Assembly (NCBI GenBank): GCA_001788925.1
Contig: MFXS01000040.1
Location: 5,511 to 65,714, forward strand
Direction: 5' to 3'
Length of the DNA stretch: 60,204 nucleotides
Source: Candidatus Peribacteria bacterium RIFCSPHIGHO2_01_FULL_55_13
GTDB taxonomy: Bacteria; Patescibacteriota; Gracilibacteria; Peribacterales; Peribacteraceae
The translations under genes were made by a program, and so were the position numbers. Below are positions 53,205 through 60,204 of this stretch, one piece after another. The notes under the pieces are model-generated. The model did not search any database. It saw only the letters and a list, made by a program, of their open reading frames with translations, and had not been told where the DNA came from. Numbering within the stretch: the first letter of the stretch is position 1; each line of letters begins with the position of its first letter.

Positions 53205-54713
53205 GTGTGTGGCATCATCGCCGTCTCCGGCTTCCGTAACGTCATCGAGGATCTCTATGACGGTCTCATTGTGCTCCAGCACCGCGGGCAGGACGCCGCA
53301 GGGATCGTCACCTATAACGATCAGTTCCACCTGAAAAAGAGCAACGGAATGGTCCGCGACGTTTTCCACAACAAATCGCTCGAGCGCCTGCAGGGCCCCA
53401 TGGGCATCGGCCATGTTCGTTACCCGACGGCAGGATGCAGCAGTGAATTCGAAGCGCAACCGTTTTTTATCTCGACGCCGTTCGGGATCGCGCTGGCACA
53501 TAACGGCAACCTCACCAACTCCAATGAACTTCGCAAGAAACTCATGGAGAAGGAGTATCACCACCTCAATACCAATTCCGATTCCGAAGTTCTCCTCAAT
53601 GTCTTCGCCGTCGCGCTTCGGCATCAGCACCCCAAAAAGCTCACACCCGAGCACGTCTTCGGAGCGGTAAAAACCGTCATGGGAAAGTGCAAAGGGGCCT
53701 ACTCGGCAGTCGCACTCATCGGTGGCCAGGGAATCCTGGGATTCCGGGACCCGCACGGTATCCGCCCCTTGCAGCTGGGGAAGCGCCGCTTCGGGATGAA
53801 GGAGGAATATATGATCGCTTCGGAAAACACCGTCTTCCATGCGCTCGAATTCGAATTCGTCCGCGATATCCGCCCGGGTGAAGCGGTCTTCATCGACCGC
53901 AAGAACCGCCTCCACTCCCGCCAGGTCGTAAAAGGCCAACTCAACCCGTGCCTCTTTGAATGGGTCTACTTAGCGGCTCCAGATTCCACCATCGACGGCG
54001 TGAACGTCTATAAGGCACGCGTCCGCATGGGCGAGTCACTCGCTAAGCAGATCAAGAAGGCAGGCATCAAGATCGATTCGGTCATTCCCGTGCCGGACAC
54101 CGGCCGCCCTGCTGCCGCAGGTCTCGCAGACAAGCTGAAAGTGCGTTACCGCGAAGCCTTCGTAAAGAACCGCTACATCGGCCGCACGTTCATCATGCCG
54201 GGTCAGGGCATGCGCAAGCGCTCGCTCAAATTCAAGCTGCATCCTATCGAACTGGAATTTAAAAATCGCAACGTGCTGATCGTGGACGACTCCATCGTCC
54301 GCGGCAATACGAGCAAGAAAATCGTCGAGATCGCACGCGAGGCCGGAGCCAAAAAAGTCTACTTTGCATCGGCCTCTCCTCCGATCATCAGTCCCGATCC
54401 GTACGGTATCGACTTACCGACGACGAACGAACTTATCGCGGCCGACATGAGCATCGAACAGATCCGCAAATTTATAGGCGCGGATGGTCTTTTCTATAAC
54501 ACCATCGAAGACCTTCGCTCCACCATCAAGTACGGCAACCGCAATATCGAGAAGTTCTCGGAAGGCTGCTTCACGGGAAAATATCCCACGCCGGAGGTGA
54601 CGCCGAAGTTACTCAAGGAGATGGGATCAGGCCGCAATGAAACGCGCGATGCGTTTGAGGAAGAACAGGCGGGAGATGACGCAAACGAAAATAAGATGAT
54701 GGCCCTGGTATAA
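53205..54713 (+). CDS. purF: Amidophosphoribosyltransferase
   Basis: The 502-residue protein starts MCGIIAVSG, so removal of the initiator exposes the catalytic Cys. It has LQHRGQDAAGI, GIGHVRYPTAG, AHNGNLTNS, and the PRPP loop VLIVDDSIVRGNTS. It makes phosphoribosylamine from PRPP and glutamine. The start is GTG and is fixed by the Cys, which must be residue 2. The [4Fe-4S] cysteine of Bacillus-type enzymes near SPPI is missing (SPPIISPDPYGID), pointing to the cluster-free type. Confidence 0.96.
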   Translation: MCGIIAVSGFRNVIEDLYDGLIVLQHRGQDAAGIVTYNDQFHLKKSNGMVRDVFHNKSLERLQGPMGIGHVRYPTAGCSSEFEAQPFFISTPFGIALAHNGNLTNSNELRKKLMEKEYHHLNTNSDSEVLLNVFAVALRHQHPKKLTPEHVFGAVKTVMGKCKGAYSAVALIGGQGILGFRDPHGIRPLQLGKRRFGMKEEYMIASENTVFHALEFEFVRDIRPGEAVFIDRKNRLHSRQVVKGQLNPCLFEWVYLAAPDSTIDGVNVYKARVRMGESLAKQIKKAGIKIDSVIPVPDTGRPAAAGLADKLKVRYREAFVKNRYIGRTFIMPGQGMRKRSLKFKLHPIELEFKNRNVLIVDDSIVRGNTSKKIVEIAREAGAKKVYFASASPPIISPDPYGIDLPTTNELIAADMSIEQIRKFIGADGLFYNTIEDLRSTIKYGNRNIEKFSEGCFTGKYPTPEVTPKLLKEMGSGRNETRDAFEEEQAGDDANENKMMALV

Positions 54714-54741
54714 ATGCATCCTGTTATATTCCCTATCCGAT

Positions 54742-54757
54742 GCATCCGTACGGATGC
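54742..54757. promoter_or_regulatory. Palindrome in the purD promoter
   Basis: GCATCCGTACGGATGC is a perfect 16-base palindrome. It lies just upstream of the TACAAT box at 54761, in the place of the -35 element. It may be an operator, or a short terminator for purF. Confidence 0.4.
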
Positions 54758-54760
54758 TGT

Positions 54761-54772
54761 TACAATAGAATC
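54761..54772 (+). promoter_or_regulatory. Leaderless-type -10 box for purD
   Basis: TACAAT (54761-54766), six bases, then ATG at 54773. Confidence 0.55.
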
Positions 54773-56098
54773 ATGAAGATTCTCCTTGTTTCCTCTTCCG
54801 CACGCGGCCACGCAATCGCCGAGGCTCTTTCCAGAAGCCATCACAATCCGCAACTGATTTGCTTAAGCCCGAATAAAAATCCGGGATTGATCGCTCTAGC
54901 ACACCGCCACGAGGCGATGGATATCATGAACTTCGACGCGGTGCTCAAGATCGCAAAAGAGGAGCAGCCGGAATTCGCCTTCATCGGTCCGGATGATCCG
55001 ATTGCCGGAGGACTGGCTGATCTTCTGGAAGAGCAGGGAATCCCGTGCATTGCGCCGCGAAAATCGCTCGCAAGGATAGAAAGTTCCAAGGCCTTCGCGC
55101 GCGAGCTGATGCAGAAGCATGGCATCAACTCCTACCCGAAGTTTATGGCTTACCAAAGGGCTGATGCCAAATCGATGGATCGATTCATCCGGGGCGATTG
55201 TGGTGGAGAATTCGTCGTAAAATACGACGCGCTCAAAGGAGGAAAGGGCGTGAAGGTCAGCGGCGAGCACATCCACTCTGTGGAGGAAGGAATACGCTAC
55301 GCGGAAGAATGCATCGCGGAATGCGGCAAGGTGGTGATTGAAGAAAAACTTATCGGCGTGGAGTTCAGCTTGATGAGCTTCGCCTCTGGTACGGAGGTCG
55401 CTGATATGCCTGCGGTTCAGGATCACAAGCGCGCCTACGAGGGCGACACCGGTCCGAATACCGGAGGCATGGGAACATATTCCTGCCCCGACCACTCGCT
55501 CCCGTTTCTGACCCCGTCCGATCTGGAGGAAGCAAAGAAGATAAACCGGCAGATCGCAGCCGCACTCCTGAAAGAATGCGGCCATCCCTATCGCGGCATC
55601 CTCTACGGTGGTTTCATCGCGGTCCGTGACGGCGTACGCGTGATCGAATACAACGCACGCTTCGGCGATCCGGAGGCCCTGAATGTGTTGCCCATTCTCT
55701 CATCCGATTTTGTGGAACTCTGTCAGTCGATGATCGAAGGAACGTTTAACGAAAACTTTGTGCGCTTCGCGCATCAGGCCACGGTCTGTAAATACATCAC
55801 GCCGAAGAGTTACCCGGACGGAAAGATGGAGAAAGGGCAGGAGGTAATATTTCCGAAATCCACGGAAACAGGACGGATCTACTACGGCGACATTTCACAA
55901 GAAGGTTCGGGAAAATTACTCTTAGGTGGCTCCCGGTCTTCCGGAATCGTTGGTATGGGATCTTCTCTAGAAGAAGCTGAAAAAATTGCACAAAAAATGT
56001 GTTCAGAAGTGAAAGGGCCGGTGCGGTTCCGTGCCGACATTGGAACAGAGGAATTAGTGCAGCAACGTGTAGAGATGATGAAGAAATTAAGAAGTTAA
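54773..56098 (+). CDS. purD: Phosphoribosylamine-glycine ligase
   Basis: The 441-residue ATP-grasp enzyme has KILLVSSSARGHAIAEAL, GPDDPIAGGLAD, KYDALKGGKGVKV, GDTGPNTGGMGTYS and the metal site VIEYNARFGDPEALNVLP. It attaches glycine to phosphoribosylamine, the step after PurF. The ATG at 54773 gives the normal N-terminus and fits the -10 spacing. The upstream frame start at 54740 does not. The stop lies inside a near-repeat hairpin. Confidence 0.96.
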   Translation: MKILLVSSSARGHAIAEALSRSHHNPQLICLSPNKNPGLIALAHRHEAMDIMNFDAVLKIAKEEQPEFAFIGPDDPIAGGLADLLEEQGIPCIAPRKSLARIESSKAFARELMQKHGINSYPKFMAYQRADAKSMDRFIRGDCGGEFVVKYDALKGGKGVKVSGEHIHSVEEGIRYAEECIAECGKVVIEEKLIGVEFSLMSFASGTEVADMPAVQDHKRAYEGDTGPNTGGMGTYSCPDHSLPFLTPSDLEEAKKINRQIAAALLKECGHPYRGILYGGFIAVRDGVRVIEYNARFGDPEALNVLPILSSDFVELCQSMIEGTFNENFVRFAHQATVCKYITPKSYPDGKMEKGQEVIFPKSTETGRIYYGDISQEGSGKLLLGGSRSSGIVGMGSSLEEAEKIAQKMCSEVKGPVRFRADIGTEELVQQRVEMMKKLRS

Positions 56099-56170
56099 AT
56101 GGCTAAATGGTTAAATGGCTAGGATTATCCCTTCGCTTGCGAAGCATTTAGCCATTTAACCATTCAACAA
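56094..56170. repeat. Near-repeat element with a 16-bp perfect hairpin after purD
   Basis: GTTAAATGGCTAAATG (56094-56109) pairs perfectly with CATTTAGCCATTTAAC (56145-56160). An inner hairpin CTTCGC-TT-GCGAAG lies between them. The left arm covers the purD stop codon. Confidence 0.85.
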
Positions 56171-56177
56171 TCGGCTC

Positions 56178-56190
56178 TAGGATAGCCCTC
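56178..56190 (+). promoter_or_regulatory. -10 box for the BT1-type transporter
   Basis: TAGGAT (56178-56183), seven bases, then ATG at 56191. Confidence 0.45.
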
Positions 56191-57507
56191 ATGAAGCGTC
56201 CCGATCTGACAACTCTCCTGATCCCCTTCGTCTACTTCATCGCGGGTGCCTCGAGCCTCGCTGGAGTCGCAACGACATTTTTCTATAAAGACGAACTCCA
56301 TCTCACACTGGAACAGCTGGGAATTCTCGGATCGGTCGCGATCATTCCGTGGAGCATCAAACCGATCTACGGAATCATCTCGGACCGCGTACCGCTCAAG
56401 GGGCTTCGCAGGAAACCCTATTTGATCCTCAGCGGATTCCTCGGAAGCTTCGGTTACCTCCTGCTTGCGACCTGGGTCCAGGGCTTCTGGGGAGTTTTGA
56501 TAGCCGAACTGATCTCCGCTCTCGGATTTGCGATGGCCGACGTGATCGTCGACGGCGTCGTTGCAGAACGAAGTTCCTCACACAAAGCAGCAGGGAAACT
56601 TCAAAGTATCTGCCGGGCCGCCATCATGACCGGCGCGCTGGTCGTCGCGTATTCCTCGGGAATACTGACGGAATCCATCGGTGCGCGACGCGTCTTCCTG
56701 CTCACGGCGACGCTCCCCCTCTTCACCTCCTTGATTGCTATCTTCCTAAAAGAACTCCCAATGGAAGTCGCCGCATGGGACTGGCGGCAGACATGGGCAA
56801 ACTTTAAGAAAGCACTGCAGCCTGCGATTCTTTGGTCAGCCCTCTTCCTCTTTATCTGGCGAAGCACTCCCACAAGCGGCGGCGCATTTTCGTACTATCT
56901 GATTGATGAACTCCATTTCGATCCGGAGTTCTTTGGCACACTCGCCGTCATCAGCCGCTTCATGGGAATCGCTGGCGTGCTGATCTTCCGCAAGTGGCTC
57001 ATTATGATTCCGCTCAAGCGCCTACTCTTCGGCGTCGTCATTGCGAGTATCGTCTTGAGCCTCCCCTCACTCGGACTCGTCTACGGCTGGTATGCGGTCC
57101 TTGGTGTGAGCCCTAAGTTCTTCGCTATGGCCGATACCCTCATCTCCGCGCCGCTCTCGGAGATCGGTTTCCTGCCGCTCCTTGTTCTTGTCGCCCGCAT
57201 CTGTCCGAAAGGCATCGAGGCGACCGTGTTTGCCGTGCTCGCGAGCATCATGAATATCGGACTGGCGATCAGTGATATGGGCGGCGCGATGCTCGTACAC
57301 TTGTTTGATGTGCACCAAGCAACAGAGACGCTTGCTGCGAACTATACGAATCTCGATAAAGTCCTCTGGATCGCGATCTTGAGCAGTGTACTTCCGTTGC
57401 CGCTGCTTCCGTTCCTTCCGGAAACGCGGGCGATCGAAGAGAAGAATCCGACCGAGGTGATTCCATCGCAAGAAGGATCCCAGCTACAACCCGCTCCTGT
57501 AGCATAA
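56191..57507 (+). CDS. BT1/folate-biopterin-type MFS transporter
   Basis: The 438-residue protein has twelve hydrophobic helices. The loop IIPWSIKPIYGIISDRVPL and LRRKPYLILSGFLGSFGYL is the typical folate-biopterin transporter pattern, followed by ADVIVDGVVAERS. It probably imports a pterin, folate or similar metabolite. Its place after folD-purF-purD fits folate use, but substrate is inferred. The C-terminal tail is hydrophilic. Confidence 0.82.
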   Translation: MKRPDLTTLLIPFVYFIAGASSLAGVATTFFYKDELHLTLEQLGILGSVAIIPWSIKPIYGIISDRVPLKGLRRKPYLILSGFLGSFGYLLLATWVQGFWGVLIAELISALGFAMADVIVDGVVAERSSSHKAAGKLQSICRAAIMTGALVVAYSSGILTESIGARRVFLLTATLPLFTSLIAIFLKELPMEVAAWDWRQTWANFKKALQPAILWSALFLFIWRSTPTSGGAFSYYLIDELHFDPEFFGTLAVISRFMGIAGVLIFRKWLIMIPLKRLLFGVVIASIVLSLPSLGLVYGWYAVLGVSPKFFAMADTLISAPLSEIGFLPLLVLVARICPKGIEATVFAVLASIMNIGLAISDMGGAMLVHLFDVHQATETLAANYTNLDKVLWIAILSSVLPLPLLPFLPETRAIEEKNPTEVIPSQEGSQLQPAPVA

Positions 57508-57514
57508 CTTGTGG

Positions 57515-57526
57515 TACGCTGGTGCC
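57515..57526 (+). promoter_or_regulatory. Leaderless-type -10 box for the membrane protein at 57527
   Basis: TACGCT (57515-57520), six bases, then ATG at 57527. Confidence 0.45.
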
Positions 57527-57847
57527 ATGATTGCAGATCCAGAGGACATGGTGATGCTTCTCATCGCTTGCGCGCCATTTGTTGCGCTCTTGTACTGGTT
57601 GCTTAAACCAAAAAGCAAAAAACGCATTGCGTTTGTTGTGATCTCCCTGGCCCTATTTGTTATTCTGCTTCCGTATACTACCCTCTACATCGGAGCACCG
57701 GTTGCTGAATCGATGCCATGGATTGCCACTTCTCCTCTTGCAGGAAAAACAGCTCAGATAATTCTTCCGATTGCATTTGTGGCAAGCATCATCCTTATTG
57801 GCTTTCTATGCTTTAAAGCACTGAAAAACGCGAGGAACCACTTATGA
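57527..57847 (+). CDS. Small three-span membrane protein, 106 aa
   Basis: Three hydrophobic helices: [39 protein letters not shown] and [19 protein letters not shown]. Basic residues lie between the first two (KPKSKKR) and at the end. No family is recognised. An in-frame upstream start at 57509 exists but lies before the -10 box. The end overlaps the convergent prfA by six bases. Confidence 0.68.
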   Translation: MIADPEDMVMLLIACAPFVALLYWLLKPKSKKRIAFVVISLALFVILLPYTTLYIGAPVAESMPWIATSPLAGKTAQIILPIAFVASIILIGFLCFKALKNARNHL

Positions 57848-58900
57848 GCGTAGTCCCAATTTTGCCTTACGTTCCTCTTCCTTCATCGCCTTCACAATAT
57901 CTTCCATATCCCCTTCCATTACCGCCGGGATATTGCTGAAGTTCTGATTGATGCGATGATCGGTGATGCGGTCTTGGGGGAAATTGTATGTACGGATTTT
58001 CTCGCTGCGGTCTCCCGAGCCGATCTGGGTGCTACGCATGTCTGTGCGCTCCCTGTTCTTGCGTTCCTGTTCCGCGGCATAGAGGCGGCTTCTGAGCATC
58101 GCCATGGCGTTCTGGCGATTCTGGAGCTGCGAACGCTCCGTCTGGCAGGCAACGACGACACCTGAAGGAAGATGTGTAATGCGGATCGCCGATTCCACTT
58201 TGTTCACGTTCTGTCCTCCCGCGCCGCCGCTGCGGAACGTATCGATTTTGAGATCCTCCGTGCGGATGACAATATCCACTTCCTCCACTTCGGGAAGGAT
58301 AGCCACAGTGCAGGTAGATGTGTGGACGCGCCCCTTTGCCTCGGTCTCGGGAATGCGTTGCACGCGATGGACTCCCGATTCGAATTTCAGTTCTCCGTAC
58401 GCGCCGTCTCCTTCAATGCGCGCAGTCGCCTGCTTGATGCCGCCGGCATCTCCATGGGAGATATCGAGCAATTCCGGTTTCCAATGCTTCGCTTCAGCGT
58501 AGCGCAGATACATCTTCAGAAGCTCTGCCGCAAAAAGCGCAGCCTCCTCTCCTCCCGCGCCGGCGCGCACTTCCATAATCACGGATCGGTCGTCATCAGG
58601 ATCCTTCGGGAGCATCTTCTCCTCCATCTCTGCTTCGATATTGGGAAGACGCTCTTTGGCTTCCGCCGCTTCGGCAAGCGCGATCTCTTTGAGTTCCGCG
58701 TCACCCTCAAAATCCTCCGCTGAAGCGATGGCCCGCAGTGCCGCATCACGCTCGTCTGCAAGCTTCAGGATTGGATCAAGCTGCTTGCGACGCCTGCTCA
58801 GAGTCTTCACCTTTGCAATATCGCCGAACACGGAAGGATCCTCCAGAGAGCGGCTGATCTCGGAGAATTCTTTGCGGAGAGCGGAGATACGGTCGTTCAT
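57842..58900 (-). CDS. prfA: Peptide chain release factor 1
   Basis: The 352-residue protein has the GGQ motif ([15 protein letters not shown]) that triggers peptide release. The codon-recognition PxT motif is PET in [16 protein letters not shown], which identifies RF1 (UAA and UAG). RF2 motifs are absent, and RF2 must lie elsewhere because TGA is used as a stop here. ATG 58900 is chosen: homology begins there and TACCAT (58912-58907) lies six bases before it. Confidence 0.97.
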   Translation of the reverse strand: MNDRISALRKEFSEISRSLEDPSVFGDIAKVKTLSRRRKQLDPILKLADERDAALRAIASAEDFEGDAELKEIALAEAAEAKERLPNIEAEMEEKMLPKDPDDDRSVIMEVRAGAGGEEAALFAAELLKMYLRYAEAKHWKPELLDISHGDAGGIKQATARIEGDGAYGELKFESGVHRVQRIPETEAKGRVHTSTCTVAILPEVEEVDIVIRTEDLKIDTFRSGGAGGQNVNKVESAIRITHLPSGVVVACQTERSQLQNRQNAMAMLRSRLYAAEQERKNRERTDMRSTQIGSGDRSEKIRTYNFPQDRITDHRINQNFSNIPAVMEGDMEDIVKAMKEEERKAKLGLRS

Positions 58901-58912
58901 AGAGCCATGGTA
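58901..58912 (-). promoter_or_regulatory. Leaderless-type -10 box for prfA
   Basis: On the minus strand TACCAT (58912-58907), six bases, then ATG at 58900. Confidence 0.5.
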
Positions 58913-58914
58913 AG

Positions 58915-58986
58915 GGCACAAGAGCCAAGGGCCAAGAGACAAAAAGGGCGCAATGGAGTTTGCGCCCTTGGCCCTTGCGCCCTTTA
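58915..58986. repeat. GGGCCAAGGGCGCAA near-repeat hairpin between prfA and the 363-residue gene
   Basis: AAGGGCGCAA (58944-58953) pairs with TTGCGCCCTT (58960-58969), with further AAGGGC/GCCCTT words outside. It may terminate the upstream gene before prfA. Confidence 0.75.
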
Positions 58987-58988
58987 CC

Positions 58989-60080
58989 TTAAGGCAAGTT
59001 CATCTCCGCCGTATCAAACGTATAGCAGTGGCTTCCCGCCGGATGGTTCCAGAACGGCGCGTACTGCTCCATATCTTCGTAGTTGAATGTCGTGCAGACG
59101 GAGAAGTGTGTGCGGTCATCCACAATGTACTCATAGGGAATACCTTCGGGATCCGTCGTCGGCACGCGCTGATTTACCGTTTCCTTGGCGATGACACCCA
59201 AGCTTGCAGGCAGCGGCTGCATGGAATCCGGTGTCGGCGGAATCGGGCGCGACCAGCGGTCCTGGCCGTAGACGATATTCAGGGTGGCATCGGCAATCAC
59301 GCGGATGTCCGAAAGACGCTGCCCGTCGATGCGGCGGTCGCGCTCCGTTCCGGGAGACCCGGCCATGAAGAGTCCGTAGACAATCGTAAGGGCGACGACA
59401 ATGATCGAACCCAGAGCGTACGCGCGATGCATATTGCCCTGTTCGAGCACGGGCTTACGAAGGGCGTAGAAGTAATAGGTGAAGACGCCGCCGGCAACGA
59501 GGAACACGACAACCACCTTGAGCAAGAAGCGCACGGTAATGTCTCCGCTGAGAAGCGAGAAGACGAGTGTGATGAGATCGCCCATAAGAACGGACGCGGC
59601 GACAAAGAGCGTGAGATAGGTGAGCCACCGCCGCACGCCGCTACTCTGCTTTTCACTGTGCATGCGCATTTCCTTCAGAAGCAGCCGCGACATCCAGAGG
59701 AAAATCGGGAAGGAGACGATGAGGGCGGCCAGCGGCCAACGGATGCCGGCGCGGAAACTTTCGTCGGTCACGTAGCGCTCAAGCGCGGCATCCGGAAACC
59801 AGCGGTTGACGTAGGCAAACGCCAGGATGGTAAAACTGATGACGGACGTATAGAGCCCGGCGAACGCCAGGAGATGAAAGAATGCATCGCGCGCTCCACC
59901 GGCGTCCGGCGGAACCGGCACGGCCACATCGAGCCCTTCGGCACCGATGGCGATCGCGACGTCGTGTTCTTTCCAACCCGCGCTGAGCAGGAGCATACGG
60001 ATCGTCTGGTGATCCATGTCTTTGCTTCTCGCATGGGCGATGAAGGATTCTAACGAGGACTGTGGGGTGGATTTGGGCAT
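58989..60080 (-). CDS. DUF5671-like polytopic membrane protein
   Basis: The 363-residue protein begins with a short helical motif ([20 protein letters not shown]). Six hydrophobic helices and an outer C-terminal domain with paired Cys ([30 protein letters not shown]) follow. The helices and the N-terminal motif resemble DUF5671 proteins common in Patescibacteria. Function is unknown. ATG 60080 is chosen because TATACT (60092-60087) lies six bases before it and the upstream frame lacks homology. Confidence 0.78.
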   Translation of the reverse strand: MPKSTPQSSLESFIAHARSKDMDHQTIRMLLLSAGWKEHDVAIAIGAEGLDVAVPVPPDAGGARDAFFHLLAFAGLYTSVISFTILAFAYVNRWFPDAALERYVTDESFRAGIRWPLAALIVSFPIFLWMSRLLLKEMRMHSEKQSSGVRRWLTYLTLFVAASVLMGDLITLVFSLLSGDITVRFLLKVVVVFLVAGGVFTYYFYALRKPVLEQGNMHRAYALGSIIVVALTIVYGLFMAGSPGTERDRRIDGQRLSDIRVIADATLNIVYGQDRWSRPIPPTPDSMQPLPASLGVIAKETVNQRVPTTDPEGIPYEYIVDDRTHFSVCTTFNYEDMEQYAPFWNHPAGSHCYTFDTAEMNLP

Positions 60081-60092
60081 AGGGGGAGTATA
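60081..60092 (-). promoter_or_regulatory. Leaderless-type -10 box for the DUF5671-like gene
   Basis: On the minus strand TATACT (60092-60087), six bases, then ATG at 60080. Confidence 0.55.
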
Positions 60093-60149
60093 ACAGTGGT
60101 AGGGAGTACAAGGTATAGAACGTATGAGAGGCCGCCATGTAACAAAAAC

Positions 60150-60189
60150 GTCCGAGAGAGTTTTCATGTGCGGCTCGCACCTCTCGGAC
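60150..60189. other. Nested hairpin at window end
   Basis: GTCCGAGAG (60150-60158) pairs with CTCTCGGAC (60181-60189), and inside it GTGCG (60168-60172) pairs with CGCAC (60176-60180). It may be a terminator or part of an RNA gene that continues outside the window. Confidence 0.4.
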
Positions 60190-60204
60190 TAAGCTGACCT
60201 GTAA

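Overview
The window looks like a chromosome segment of a Patescibacteria/CPR bacterium, with Peribacteria or Peregrinibacteria as the best guess. The basis is gene content and style, not a marker-gene search. Proteins are compact. There are many small single-span membrane proteins, SLH surface proteins, a membrane-tethered Clp ATPase, a LemA/TPM pair, and genes packed closely on both strands. Base composition is moderately GC-rich except for one AT-rich ATPase gene (13885-15126). TGA, TAA and TAG all end genes and prfA encodes an RF1, so the standard bacterial code is used.

Layout. 1-9183: a fatty-acid desaturase cut by the window edge, an ROK sugar kinase, and a loose pentose-phosphate set (gnd, transaldolase-like fsa, tkt) with an oxidoreductase and a C39-like lipoprotein peptidase. 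9291-18645: tRNA-Ser, a membrane methyltransferase, an SLH protein, a riboflavin kinase domain, a MurE-like ligase, rnhB, the AT-rich AAA ATPase, lgt, a glycosyltransferase-like membrane protein and tsaD. 18657-22944: a surface operon (secreted beta protein, lipoprotein, six-PKD membrane protein). 23069-33533: TPM/LemA, tRNA-Pro, several unknown small genes sharing a leader motif, an O-antigen-ligase/TPR protein, an M23 lipoprotein, tRNA-Leu, a VOC protein and an isolated gene with a strong Shine-Dalgarno. 33530-42914: a TMTC-like glycosyltransferase, CIRCE-groES-groEL, an SLH/beta-propeller surface protein, and a membrane Clp ATPase interrupted by a frameshift. 43085-52163: tmk, then a three-gene overlapping operon dominated by a 2512-residue HD-domain protein. 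52213-60080: folD, a leader peptide, purF and purD (one-carbon/purine), a BT1-type transporter, prfA and a membrane protein.

Two features of the DNA itself stand out. First, at least twelve genes have a -10-like hexamer (TANNNT) followed by exactly six bases and then ATG, with no Shine-Dalgarno; this predicts leaderless transcription as a standard gene-start format. Second, short near-repeats of 7-12 bases, often folding into long perfect hairpins, occur at about 25 sites. Several lie in frame inside conserved genes (tkt, the MurE-like gene, tsaD, the O-antigen ligase, the TMTC-like gene, the riboflavin kinase) and encode extra loops. This resembles the palindromic protein-coding elements known from Rickettsia, but the words are different.

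The most likely undescribed protein system is the operon 52163-43661 (110 aa, 2512 aa and 212 aa, with 4-base overlaps). No function can be assigned beyond an HD-type phosphohydrolase centre and a hydrophobic hairpin.
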